A stretch of DNA of 64,000 nt from Bombus terrestris (lineage: Eukaryota > Arthropoda > Insecta > Hymenoptera > Apidae): contig NC_063281.1 in the NCBI RefSeq assembly GCF_910591885.1, positions 6,296,700-6,360,699 of the forward strand, given 5' to 3'. Positions 25,742 to 37,470 of this stretch are shown in pieces (position 1 is the stretch's first letter; the number at the start of each line of letters is the position of its first letter). Made by a program: the position numbers and the translations under genes. The notes under the pieces were generated by a model, which worked only from the letters and a program-made list of their open reading frames with translations, was not told the DNA's origin and did no database searches.

Positions 25742-27230
25742 GATGTTTCTTTGTACAAACCTTTAAATAAGTTACATGAATTCATTATTGAGAAATTACT
25801 ATTCAAGCAATTATTATATGATGTTTCTTATGTTCTTATCAGAACATAAGAAATAGCAATTACTATATCTCATTAAAATTAATTCATAGAATTCTACTAA
25901 TTATTTACTTATACTTCAAGTTGCACGAGAGGTTTCAGTGGCAAGTAAACATAACCTATTTAAGACAAATGCATTTGGCTCCAAAAAATGTAACTATTCA
26001 AAGGTGTAACTTGTAGTTGTTTATGTTTGAACCAGTTTAAACATGTAGTAGACAATTATCATAAACATTATGCGAATTACATAAATATATGTAAATTATG
26101 CAAACATATTTATTTAAAATAATAATATAAAGCATAATAATATAATTTCCTTTTAAAATTATATACGAATAATACATATTTGTATGATTAGTACTTACAG
26201 TTCCCTATACAATATTATTAATATTGTACAATTTGTTAAGAAATTACAGACTTATTTATTAAAATTTGCGAAGTTCCTTTACTATTAATTTATGTTGATT
26301 ATATATTCATAACAAAATAATTAAATTATGTGTAATTGTGATAGAATGGTTATAGCGTATATATAAGCGATAAAAAATGACAAACTTATTTAAACGTGTC
26401 TGAACTCGTCTTTCTTCCAACTCTAAACTGTATGTTCTTTACAGCAATAGAAAATGATTTTTTTATCAAACTATAATGCAAATAGCAGACCACTATATTT
26501 AGTCATAATATTAACTACAGGAAACTGACACATAAACTACGCACAAAGTAATGACGTCAAAAGATATAATTTGAATTGATAAACTTATTCTAGTGAGTAA
26601 CTTTAACGCGAATGTTTCCACTATCATAGTACTTTTCATAAACGAAACATACATACATATGTTATTATGACTCAACTTATCGTTAATACTAATTCTAGGT
26701 TTGTAACGAATATAAATCAGATAATAACCAGAATAACGATTCTAAATATTCTAATAAAGTCCCTCATTGAAGATATTGAAATCTTCTAAAATATTTTCAA
26801 TAAAAAACATTTCGCAGCTGATAAAAATACGAAGTAAGAAATAAAATTGATAAATAGTGCATCATGAATTACTTTCATTTCGCTTCATCGATCAATTTTA
26901 ATCACGATAATGCTATTACTACCATATTTCCTGCGAGCTTTTTATATTACGAAACACCATCCGTTAGTGGGTTGTATTATTCTTTTGCTTCAGATGATTG
27001 AATTAGATTCGAGTAAAATTGATTAAATTTCATTATAATTCAACAAACGATAACATTTACACTTCTTACAGAAAGAGATATTTGTCCTTTAGGATAGTAT
27101 AAAACACGTCTTCAAAGGCGAACGTAACTTTCGTATAAAAAATACAGTTTCGCTTGCATCGTGAAGAATTGAAGAAATATCTACATAAAAAATTACTGAA
27201 AACCACATTGTTTTAGTTCAAGTTCTTAAA
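25742..27230. other. Divergent intergenic region between SMC5 and the first Gr gene
   Basis: About 1.5 kb of AT-rich DNA that must hold the SMC5 promoter (left end, minus) and the promoter of the first receptor (right end, plus). Sequence just upstream of the A1 start (from about 26500) partly resembles the corresponding flanks of A2, A3 and A4, for example the 'gtaagaaataaaattgataaatagtgcatcatgaatt'-like region near 26833. The promoter region therefore belongs to the repeated unit. No coding sequence seen. Confidence 0.5.
25824..25853. repeat. Perfect 13-base inverted repeat upstream of SMC5
   Basis: TTTCTTATGTTCT at 25824-25836 and its exact reverse complement at 25841-25853 flank a 4-base loop, 83 bases upstream of the SMC5 start codon. 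It could form a 5' UTR hairpin or a cruciform, or be a dyad binding site. Function unknown. Confidence 0.75.
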
Positions 27231-28552
27231 ATGTATAATCGATCAACGAAATTCGAGAGAAGATCAGTTAAAAAGCGTAAATCATGGTCATCGTACTTCG
27301 GTAGTTACATATCGTTAATAAGCCCGACTGCTTCCATCAATCGTTTTTTGGGATTTTTACCATACAAACTCGAATCATCGAAACTCGTATACTCGAAATC
27401 ATACTCCATTTTCTCTACAATCTCCATCATTATTTATTTGACCTGCGCATCTTTCGGCCTGTACGAAGTAAACGTTGTTTTAGAGAATTTGTTGACAGTG
27501 ACAACTAAATTGCATATAAATTTTATATTATGCTGTGGTCTCATGATTTTCATTACGAATTATATTAAAAGTAGGTCAATGATCCCAGTGATGAATCACG
27601 TCTCGAACGTTTCTCGTATACTGTCTTCAGAAATTTTTTGTGGAGTGGCTACAAGAATTCTGATAAAAGATACTCTGTTCCTGATGCCACTAGTGAGCCA
27701 CATCCCACAAGTCATCTACACAAATTATATTTATAGTTACATCTGTTGGTATACTTCTTTCGGTGTTGTCATACTGACTAACTTGTACACGAACAACGTG
27801 TATGTGCTAAATGCCTGTTTTAAACATATAAATGATTCTTTAATGAAAATGAAGGTAATTCTAGTCAATGATGAACCTCATCTACTCAGAAGAGTCTATC
27901 ACATGCAGAAGAATCCTATATTGTTGACGAAACTGAGGGCTCTTAAAAAGCAACATCTAGAGACGAGCGAAGTCGTTCAGCTACTGAATAACACGTGTAG
28001 CATGCAGATCGAAGCCATGGTCACACTAATGTTCATCGATATTACATTCAATATGTACAAATATTTAATCTTGTTCAACGAAATAGGCAAGATGAGATCG
28101 TTCTCTTTTGCTCTTATGTTCACAATTCTTTACATCGTACACATAATTATAACAGTTTCGATAGTTGAAACTACCAGAAGCCAAATGGCAAAAATTGGCT
28201 CCAGCCTTCATCGAATTCTTGTACATACTTTCGACGAGCAAGTGACGACGGAGGTAAGATGAGACGATTACTTTACTATCGATGATTTATGTTGGAAATA
28301 TAGAAGAAATATATTGAAATTATAATCAATGTACGTGATTCTAGTTGGAGTTGTTTTCGTTGCAAGTGCTACAAAAGGGTAACGCGTTCGTGATGAAGGG
28401 GCTCGTAATAGATGCAACCCTTTTGGCAAAGGTAATAGGAAATTGGATCAAAAGAGATGAAATGTTTTTATCAACATTTTTTACAGATGGCGTGCGGCAT
28501 TACCACTTTTTTGTTAATATTAATACAATTCTTATTCGTCGAATCTTGTTGA
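27231..28552 (+). CDS. Gustatory receptor A1 (subfamily A)
   Basis: Seven-transmembrane ligand-gated ion channel of the insect Gr family, located in the membrane of chemosensory neurons. Exons 27231-28253, 28345-28431 and 28487-28552 are joined by phase-0 introns (91 and 55 bp) to 391 aa. Gr features: an N-terminal GFLPYKLESSK block before TM1, a long cytoplasmic loop between TM4 and TM5, and the C-terminal TFLLILIQF, which fits the Gr signature T[YF]hhhhhQF in TM7. It is the most divergent A copy: residues 1-190 differ widely from A2-A4, whereas the loop (HINDSL...ILVNDEPHLLRRVYH) and exons 2-3 are nearly identical to them. Poly(A) signal at 28649-28654. The ligand cannot be predicted. It is the first gene of the array; B1 starts 370 bp downstream. 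Confidence 0.93.
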
Positions 28553-28648
28553 AGAAAAACTTCTGGGTTAATGGATGAAATATATTTAAAAAATAATTTG
28601 CTTAAAAAAATTAATAAAATTAATTCATAACAAATTTATTTTCCTCGC

Positions 28649-28654
28649 AATAAA
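28649..28654 (+). terminator. Poly(A) signal between A1 and B1
   Basis: AATAAA about 100 bases after the A1 stop, suggesting that A1 and B1 are separate transcripts. Similar signals occupy the same place in the other pairs. Confidence 0.55.
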
Positions 28655-28922
28655 GTGGCATGTTTAATCACGTTAAAAGGATCTTCATAGCACGACGCTT
28701 CATAGTTACTTAGCTTTCCAATTATTTATTTACACGTACGTTTCATTATCGAACTGCATGTCTTCACGCCTTGATAAATGAGTTTCATTATACATAGTGT
28801 TTTCGGCTTAAAAACGATAGTCTGTTTTGTGGATTATAGTAGTCTACCTACATTTATGACTAAGTTTCTTCAGTAACATTGAATTTTTTCGAGACTTCTT
28901 AACATCTAATGACTAACATCTA

Positions 28923-30791
28923 ATGATGTTAACGGCAAAAGTCAAGGAATGTGGAAAAGTGAAGACACGTAAGACATGGGAGTTATTTAGGGCAACAGAC
29001 TTCGAATCGTTGATGTACCCTTGCGTTTGCACCTGCTGGCTACTCGGATATTTTCCTTACAAGTATCAACCTCCAGTATACTCACTTTCGAAGCAACGTT
29101 TTGCCATCTCCACGTCAATAATGTTCATCTTTGTATTCTTGTTGTTTTTCGTAATCTACGAGATCAACATTGGCACGAGAATAAACTACAGCATACCAGA
29201 GTTGATTCACGGGAACATGTACGCGTTCTTAGATGGGCTCGTGATCGTGGTGATGTATTTGTTAACTGACGCTCGATTATCAGTGATTCAAAATCTGTCA
29301 AGAACCAGCTGCATATTGTCTACAAAGGATTTCAAAGATTTATCTAAATTGATTCACACAAAGGACATTTTAGGTTCTCTATTTCTGGCCATCCATATAC
29401 CAAACTGTTTTAAGCACAATATTTTCGTGACAGTACGGAATCTTACCAACATATACATAATGATGGCCAACTTTTCCATGGACATATTCTACATAAATTG
29501 CGTGTGCATTTTGAAAGATTGCTTCAAGAAAATGGAAGAATCTATACGACAACTGAAGAAGTTCCGAATCAATGATCATATGTCGACGCAGACGTTTATG
29601 CATCATGAACAGATAAGTCCATTGGTGGTAATGAAGCTGAAGAATTTAGAGGAAAAACACTTGGAAATCAGCGATGGGGTGGAATTGCTGAACCATACGT
29701 TTATGATACGTATTACAATCGCAGCTATTACGACGTTCATCGTGATCACTTTCGATATATATTTCTATATAATTTATTCCTACAGTGAATTTCCTGTAAA
29801 CAGCAAGTTCTGGTACAAACCGTATGTCATGCCAGCCGCTTTCTATTTTATCAAGTTTTGGATGATGATTTGGGCGTGTGAAACAGCGACGAATCGAGCG
29901 AGAGAAATGAAGACGACACTTTGGGATGTTTTCAGTGCTACGAACGATCCATTCGTGAAACGTGAGGTAACAAATTAACTATAGTAATACTATTATTATT
30001 AAACTGCGAAAATTCAAACGTACAAAGATGTTCAGAATGCAGATGTGTAATGTACAGAAATATATAAACTTATCAAAATACAATCAATAAAATATGTACA
30101 TACTATTTCATTAATTGTATTTAAAAAGGTATAAATTTGCAGTCTAACTATTGTAGTAATGGTCCGGATAAAATCGTTACGTGATCTTCGGAAAAAAATA
30201 CGTATGTATGAATACGAAATACGTTTCAATGTTACATTAATTATGAAATTACAGGTGGAGATTTTTTCTCTGCAAATAATGCACACGACAAACATATTCA
30301 CGGCAAAGACATTCGATATGAATTCATCATTTTTGGCAAAGGTAATACGAACACTATTCATGAAGTTTCTACAATCGGTTGACTTATTAACTCTTTCGCG
30401 TACGGTGCTCCGGTTACTTTAACCATTATCCATTAAAACGACATTTGCTTTGGTTGAAGCTGCTTCTGATCTTATTACACTTTCTCTTTTTTATAAAACC
30501 ATCAGAAAATATGTATTACTACTATTTCTAGAAATTTCTATCAGTAATAACAGCTAATGAAAAATAATTAGGTACAAGATAATTGGTGGTAGAAGAAAAT
30601 TTTTTTGCGGATGCCCAAAGAAATTCTTGGGCGTGTCAACTCGTTCTCGAAAGAGTTAATTTCATATTGTTAGGATTTTAATTCTCTAACAATAATGTGT
30701 ATTTTTGTAGATCGTCGGAGGTATCATAATGTACATCTTGATCCTGATTCAATTTTTACTAAACTACGTTGTGTGCACTCTTCATATGTAA
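28923..30791 (+). CDS. Gustatory receptor B1 (subfamily B)
   Basis: Second Gr type of the array. Exons 28923-29966, 30255-30341 and 30711-30791 are joined by phase-0 introns (288 and 369 bp) to 403 aa. The N-terminal WLLGYFPYKY block corresponds to GFLPYKL in subfamily A. There are seven hydrophobic segments. The TM4-TM5 cytoplasmic loop contains CFKKMEESIRQLKKF and KHLEISDGVELLNHTF. The TM7 motif is MYILILIQF, with Met at the usual Thr position. Intron 2 holds a conserved hairpin-forming stretch (about 30666-30693). The first of two adjacent ATGs is taken as start because it is the one kept in B4. Subfamilies A and B are clearly homologous in architecture but far apart in sequence. Ligand unknown. 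Confidence 0.92.
30666..30693 (+). repeat. Hairpin-forming stretch in intron 2 of B receptors
   Basis: ATTGTTAG and its reverse complement CTAACAAT flank a 12-base loop, just upstream of the exon 3 acceptor. The same stretch recurs in B3 (about 39211-39238) and, with mismatches, in B4. Probably passive retention in a young duplication. Confidence 0.5.
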
Positions 30792-31621
30792 TGAAAGCGA
30801 GATCTTTGAAGTGACGTGATTCTGTAGGCGTTCTTTATTAATTCTTTGGCAGCTTTTTGATCGGCAAACTATAATGGAGGGAAAACAAGCGAAAGAATAT
30901 TAAATACTGGAAGTTGATAACATAATCGCCGCATAGAGCAGTGACGTCAATAGATACGTTCTAAGTAGAAAAATTAACGATAATGTGTAACATCAACGCG
31001 CTCCTTTCGACTACCTTCGTATTTTTGATAAACGATACATACATATATTATTACGACTCACTTTCTCGTCGATATTAATTATGTACCGTCATTTAAGTTG
31101 TACAACCAATATAAGAATCAGATACTTACGAAAATAACAGTTTTAAATATTCTGATAAAACTTCTGTTTCAAAATATTGTTATTTTAAATAATGTATTTG
31201 TTATAATGGTTCACAGCTGAGAAATTCACGAAGTAAGCACTAAGATAGATAGTGCATCATGAATTATTGTAGATTCACCTGGTTTCATCGATCAATTTCA
31301 ATCAAGATAATGCTGTTACTTCTATATTCCCTGTAAGTCTTTAATATTACGAAACTCCTTTCGTTAATGAATTGCACTATTTTCTTGCTTTAGATGCTCG
31401 AATTAGATCCGAGTAAAAATGATTAAATTTCATCATTATTCGACAAACAATACTTAGACCTTTTACAGTGAGAGATGTGTTTCTTCGTGTGACAGTACAA
31501 AGCACAGTCTCAAAGGTGAACTTAGCCTTCGTACGAAAAATAAAGTTTCATTCATTTCGTGAGGACTAAATCGTACGTAAAAATTACTAAAAATTATATT
31601 GTTTTAATTCAAATCTTTAAA

Positions 31622-32962
31622 ATGTTTAGTCAACCGCGGAAACTTGAACCAAGGACAAATAAAAAACTTAAATCATCGTCGTTATACTTCAGGAGTTACA
31701 CGTCTTTAATAAGTCCCGGTGCTTCTATCAATCGTTTAATGGGATTTTTACCATACAAACTCGAATCATCGAAACTTGTGTATTCGAAATCATACTTTGT
31801 TTTCTCTACAATTTCTATGATTATTTATTCGATCTGCGTAATTCTTTCTCTGTTCCAAGTCAACTTTTCTTCTGTGCAGCTTCCAACACTTGCAAATAAG
31901 TTACATATTACTCTCGTATTTCTTTGTGGGCCTGTGATTTTCATCTCGGCTTATGCCAAAAATCAGTCAATGATCCGAGTGATCGATGGTATCTCGAATG
32001 TTTCTCGTGTACTGTCATCAGAAACTTGGCATAAAGTGGCTACAAGAATTGTTATAAAAGATATCTTAATCCTGACACCATATATGTGCTACGTTCCAGT
32101 TACCATCTTCTACGTAAATTTTATTTTTGGTTATATCTGCTGGTATACTTTTCTCGGTGTCAACGCACTTATTAGTTTGTACACGAATAACGTATACGTG
32201 CTAAATGCCTGTTTTAAGCACATAAACGATTCTTTAGTGCAAGTGAAGGAAATTCTAGTTAATGATGAGCCTCATCTACTCAGGAGAGTCTATCATATGC
32301 AGAAGAATCCTATATTGTTGACGAAGTTGAGGGCTCTTAAAAAGCAACATCTAGAGATGAGCGAAATCGTTCAGCTACTGAATAATACGTGTAGCATGCA
32401 GATCGAGGCCATGTTAACAATAATGTTCATCGACATTACGTTCAATATGTACAATTATTTATCCATGCGCAAAGAAATGGGCGAAGTGAAATCGCTGACT
32501 CTTACTCTTGGCTTCGCGATTTATTACATCGTACATGTAATTATCACAGTTGCGGTCGTTGAAATTACCAGGGATCAAATGCAGAAAACTGGCTGCGACG
32601 TTCATCGAATTCTTGTACATACTTTCGACGAGCAGGTGACGACGGAGGTAAGATGAAACGATTACTTTACTATCGATGATTTATGTTGAAAGCATAAACA
32701 TGACATAGTATGGAAGAAATATATTGAAATTGTACTCAATGTACGTGATTCTAGTTGGAGTTGTTTTCGTTGCAAGTGCTACAAAAGGGTAACGCGTTCG
32801 TGATGAAGGGGCTCGTAATAGATGCAACCCTTTTGGCAAAGGTAATAGGAAATTGGATCAAAAGAGATGAAATGTTTTTATCAACACTTTTTACAGATGG
32901 CGTGCGGTATTACCACTTTTTTGTTAATATTAATACAATCCTTATTCGTCGAATCTTGTTGA
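31622..32962 (+). CDS. Gustatory receptor A2 (subfamily A)
   Basis: Exons 31622-32647, 32755-32841 and 32897-32962 encode 392 aa through phase-0 introns. Same architecture as A1: GFLPYKLESSK before TM1, a conserved cytoplasmic loop with VQVKEILVNDEPHLL and SEIVQLLNNTCSMQ, and TFLLILIQS at TM7, where the last Phe of the signature is Ser. The start is ATG 31622; an in-frame open stretch continues upstream to 31559, but its first codon is GTG. Its 5' half and upstream 1.3 kb are close to those of A4, not to those of the neighbouring A3. Its partner B2 is dead, so A2 is the only A copy without an intact downstream B gene. Confidence 0.92.
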
Positions 32963-33074
32963 TGAGAAGTTTCAATTAGTGAAACTTCTTTTTTAATGGA
33001 TGAAATATATTTAAGAAATAATTTGCTTAGAAAAATTAGGAAAATTAGTTTATAATGGATCAATTTTTTTTCGT

Positions 33075-33080
33075 AATAAA
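33075..33080 (+). terminator. Poly(A) signal after A2
   Basis: AATAAA 113 bases after the A2 stop, at the position equivalent to the signals after A1, A3 and A4. Confidence 0.5.
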
Positions 33081-33289
33081 TTGGCAGTTTAATAGCTATG
33101 AAGCTCCGTATTATTTATTTACATGTTTCATTATCGAATTGCAGTTTTTTGTGTTGTGATGAATGATTTACATTATCCAAAATCTCTCTGGCTTAAAAAT
33201 AATAGTTGTTTACGAAGGACAATAGTCTATCTACATTCATTCCTAAGTTCTTCACTGACATCGAATTTCTTCGAGACTACCATTTAATA

Positions 33290-35056
33290 ATGTCAGAAAA
33301 TACGGCAGAAGTTAAGGAACTGAAGAAACATAGAATATGAACGTTATTGAGAGCAACAGGCTTTGAATTATTGATGTACCCTTGCTTTTGCATTTACTGA
33401 TTCCTCGGATATTTTTCTTACATGTTCGAAACCTTCAGGATACTCGCTTTCGAAGGGCTGTTCCGCTTTTTCTACGTTTATGATATTCATTTTCGTATTC
33501 TCGTTATTGTTCACAATCTATAAAATAAACATTGGTACGAGAATAAACTATAGCGTACTAGAGTCAATTCGCGGGAACATATACACCTTCTTAGATGGGG
33601 TCGTGATCTTGATAATGTATCTGTTAATTGGCGCTCGAATATCGTTGATCGAAAATCGGTCGAAGACCAGCTTGATATTTTCTACAAAGGATTTCAGATA
33701 TTCATCTAAAGCGATTCAGACTTAGGACATCTTATGTTTCTTATTTTTCGCCATCCATATACCAAACTGTATTAAACACAGCATGTACATAATGATGGCC
33801 AACCTTTCAATGGACATGCTCTACATAAATTGCACATGCATTTTGAAAGATTGTTTTAAGAAAATGGATGAATCTATACGACAGCTGAAGAAGCTTCCAA
33901 TGAATAATAATATATGGATGCAGACGTTTGTGCATCATAGACAGCTAAGTCCATTGTTGGTGATGAAATTGAAGAATTTGGAGAAGAAGCACTTGGAAAT
34001 CAGCGATGGATTGGAATTGCTGAACAATATGTTTATGATACGTGTTATAATCGCAGCTATTACATTCAGCGTGGTCACTTTCGATATATATTTCTATATA
34101 ATCTCTTTACACAGTAAATTTTCTGCTAGCAGCAAGTTCTGGTACAAACCGTATGTTACGCCAGCTGCTTTCTATTTTATCAAATTTGGGATGATGATTT
34201 GGACGTGTGAAGCAGCGACGAATTGAGCGAGAAAAATGAAGACGACACTTTGGGATGTTTTCAGTGTTACAAACGATCCATTCGTGAAACGCGAGGTAAC
34301 TATTTATCTATAGTAATACTATTATTATTAAACTGCGAAAATTCAAAGGTGCAAAGATGTTCAAAATGCAGATGTGTAATATATATACTATATATAGAAA
34401 TATATAAACTTATCAAAATATAATTAATATAATTAGTTGTATTTTTAAAGGTATGAATTTATAATCTAATTATTGCAGTCATTAGAATCCATTGCAATTG
34501 AATCGTTAAAGAATCACTACAAGTTATTAAAAGAAAAATACGTGTTAAATATTTTCTTACATTAATTATGAAATTGCTGGTGATGCTTTTTTCTCTGCAA
34601 TTCGTGCACAGAACAATCATATTTTCAGCGCAAACATTCAACGCGAATTCATCATTTTTGACAAAAATAAGATGGAAATCTTTTCATGAAATTTCTATAA
34701 TCGGTTAATTTATTAAGTTTTTCGCGTTCGATACTGCGTTTACTTTAAGCATTACCTATGAAAACAGCAATTGCTTTGTGTAAACTGGTTCTGATTTTAG
34801 TACATTTTGTCTTTTTTATAAAACCATCAGAAAATAAGTATTTCTATTAGTAATAACTGAGAAAAAAGAATTTTTTTCCCTATTCCCAAGAAAATTCAAT
34901 CCGGAAAGAGTTAACTTGTCCCTGAAAGTGTTGATTTAGCACTATTGTGACTCTAATGTGTATTTTTATAAGTCATCGAATGTATCACAATATTTATATT
35001 GACTCTGTTTCAATTTTTATTATACTACGTTGTATGCATTTTTCATTCTCACTGAG
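33290..35056 (+). pseudogene. Gustatory receptor B2, pseudogene (subfamily B)
   Basis: A full-length B-type copy with many disabling changes. Stops replace sense codons at 33338 (TGA for Trp), 33398 (TGA for Trp), 33723 (TAG, in QT*DI where others have HTKDI) and 34224 (TGA for Arg). A one-base insertion near 33425-33440 shifts the frame before TM1, and a 30-base in-frame deletion near 33782 removes part of TM4. The exon 2 acceptor is lost (TTGCTG for TTGCAG, near 34578), and its donor (AAGGTAAT) has become AAAATAAG near 34672. The exon 3 acceptor region near 34973 is also changed. Homology continues to the exon 3 remnant ending near 35056. Enough remains to assign it to the B subfamily without doubt. 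It was not merged into a restored reading frame here. Confidence 0.93.
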
Positions 35057-35864
35057 TGCGAAATCCTTTAAGTGACGTGATTCTGTGGGACATATGTGTT
35101 CTTTATTGATTCTTTATTAGCATTCTGAAAGGTAAACTATGATAGAGATAATAGAGCACTATATCTAGGAGCAACACTGAATACAGGAAACTGATAAAAT
35201 AATCGACGCATACGGCAATGACGTCAAGCAATACGTTGCATGAAGAGAGAAACATATTGTAGTGTATAATTCTGACGCGAATGTTCCCACTTTCGTCGTA
35301 TGTTTTGAAAATGATACATATATTATTGTGACTAATTATCACCATCTAAGTTATGCAACAACTATAGAAATCAGACAATGATCAAAATAATTTATTTGCC
35401 ACTAAATATTCTAATAAAGTTTCTATTTGAAGATATTGTTAATTTCGGTCAAGTATTTTCAATAAAACAGGAAGTAAGAGGTAAAATCAATAAATAGTAC
35501 ATGATGAACTAATATCACCTGGTCGTATCTATCAATTTCAATTAAGATAATGCTGTTACTTCTATATTCCCTCTAAGTCTTTAATATTATGAGACTCTTT
35601 TCGTTAATGAATTGTACTATTCTTTTGCTTTAGATGCTCGAATTAGATTCGCATAGAAATGATTAAATTTCATTACTGTTCGAGAAACCATAACATATAG
35701 ACTTCTTATAGTGAGAGATGTGCTTCTTCGTGTGACAGTACAAAGCACAGTCTCAAAGGTGAACTAAGCCTTCGTACGAAAAATAAAGTTTCATTCATTT
35801 CATGTGGACTAAATCGTACGTAAAAATTACTAAAAATTATATTGTTTTAATTCAGATTTTTAAA

Positions 35865-37189
35865 ATGTTTAGTCGACCGCGGAAACTTGAACCAAGGAAA
35901 AATCAAAAACATAAATCATCGTCGTCATATTTCGGGAGTTACACATCTTTAATGAGTCCCAGTGCCTCCTTCAATCGTTTAATGGGATTTTTACCATACA
36001 AACTCGAATCGTCGAAATTTGTATATTCGAAATCATACTTTGTTTTCTCTACAATTTCCATCATTATTTACTTGATCTGCGTAATTCTTTCTCTGTACCA
36101 AATCAACTTTTCTCATATGAGATTTAGAGAACTTGTATATCAATTGCAATTTGCTCTGATATTTCTTTGTGGGTCTGTGATTTTCATCTCGGCTTATGCC
36201 AAAAATCAATCAATGATCCGAGCGATCGATGGTATCTCGAACGTTTCACGTATACTATCATCAGAAACTTGTCGTAAAGTGGTTAAAAAGATTCTTATGA
36301 AAGACATCTCAATCCTGTTACCACTAATATTTTGCATTCCATACAACTTGTTCTACGTACCTTATATTTTTTGTTATACTTATTGGTATACTTTCATCGG
36401 TGCTATGGTATTAACTAGCTTGTACACGAACAACGTATACGTGCTAAATGCCTGCTTTAAATACATAAACGATTCTTTAGTGCAAGTGAAGGAAATTCTA
36501 GTTAATGATGAGCCTCATCTACTCAGAAGAGTCTATCATATGCAGAAGAATCCTATATTGTTAACGAAGCTGCGGACTCTTAAAAAGCAACATCTAGAGA
36601 TGAGCGAAGTCGTTCAGCTACTGAATAATACGTGTAGCATGCAAATTGAAGGCATATTAACAATAATGTCCATCTTCATTATATTCACTGTGTACAATTA
36701 TTTATCCACGCACAAAGAAGTGGGTGAGGTGAAATCGCTGACTCTTATTCTTGGCTACGCGATTTATTACATCGTACATGTAATTATCACAGTTGCGATC
36801 GTTGAAATTACCAGGGATCAAATGCAGAAAACTGGCTGCGACGTTCATCGAATTCTTGTACATACTTTCGACGAGCAGGTGACGACGGAGGTAAGATGAA
36901 ACGATTACTTTACTATCGATGATTTGTGTTGGAAATATAGAAGAAATATATTGAAATTATAATCAATGTACGTGATTCTAGTTGGAGTTGTTTTCGTTGC
37001 AAGTGCTACAAAAGGGTAACGCGTTCGTGATGAATGGACTCGTAATAGACGCAACCCTTTTGACAAAGGTAGTAGGAAATTGGATCAAAAGAGATGAACT
37101 GTTTTTATCAACACTTTTTACAGATGGCGTGCGGCATTACCACTTTTTTATTAATATTAGTGCAGTTCCTACTCGTCGAGTCTTGTTGA
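35865..37189 (+). CDS. Gustatory receptor A3 (subfamily A)
   Basis: Exons 35865-36890, 36982-37068 and 37124-37189 encode 392 aa. Standard A features: GFLPYKLESSK, the loop VQVKEILVNDEPHLL, and TFLLILVQF at TM7. Between about residues 90 and 190 (TM2-TM4) it differs from A2 and A4 (for example HMRFRELVYQLQF against QLPTLANKLHIT), while the loop is almost unchanged. In this copy alone an in-frame ATG lies 63 bases upstream (35802), where A2 and A4 have GTG. The conserved start 35865 is preferred, but a 21-residue extension is possible. Poly(A) signal at 37232-37237; B3 begins 281 bp after the stop. Confidence 0.92.
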
Positions 37190-37231
37190 TGAGAAGCTTC
37201 AATTAGTAAAATTTTGTCTTACTTCTTTCGC

Positions 37232-37237
37232 AATAAA
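37232..37237 (+). terminator. Poly(A) signal between A3 and B3
   Basis: AATAAA 43 bases after the A3 stop, in sequence shared with A4. Confidence 0.55.
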
Positions 37238-37470
37238 GTCAGATATTTAATCAAGTTAAAAGCATTTTCATTGCACGATGAAATAGCAATCCACATTATT
37301 TATTTACACATACATTTCATTATCGAACTGCATTTTTTTATCCTTTGATGAATCAGATTCATTAGCCAAAGTGTCTCTGTCTTAAAAACGATAGTCGTTT
37401 GTGAGAAATTGTACTACACGTACATTAATGACCAAGTTCTTTTATTAATTTCGAATTTGTCCACCATTTA

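Noticed and set aside
29379..29606. 75-aa minus-strand open frame recurring at 37924-38151 and 42223-42450
   Set aside because: It is the antisense shadow of the conserved B-receptor coding exon; it recurs only because the gene is duplicated.
30032..30361. 109-aa minus-strand open frame opposite B1 exon 2, with shorter copies at 38682-38906 and 42981-43205
   Set aside because: It covers intron 1 and exon 2 of the B genes in antisense, and the codon pattern is explained by the sense exon.
31559..31621. N-terminal extension of A2 (and of A4 at 40104-40166)
   Set aside because: The first codon is GTG; the conserved ATG in all A copies is downstream, so the extension is not a supported start there.
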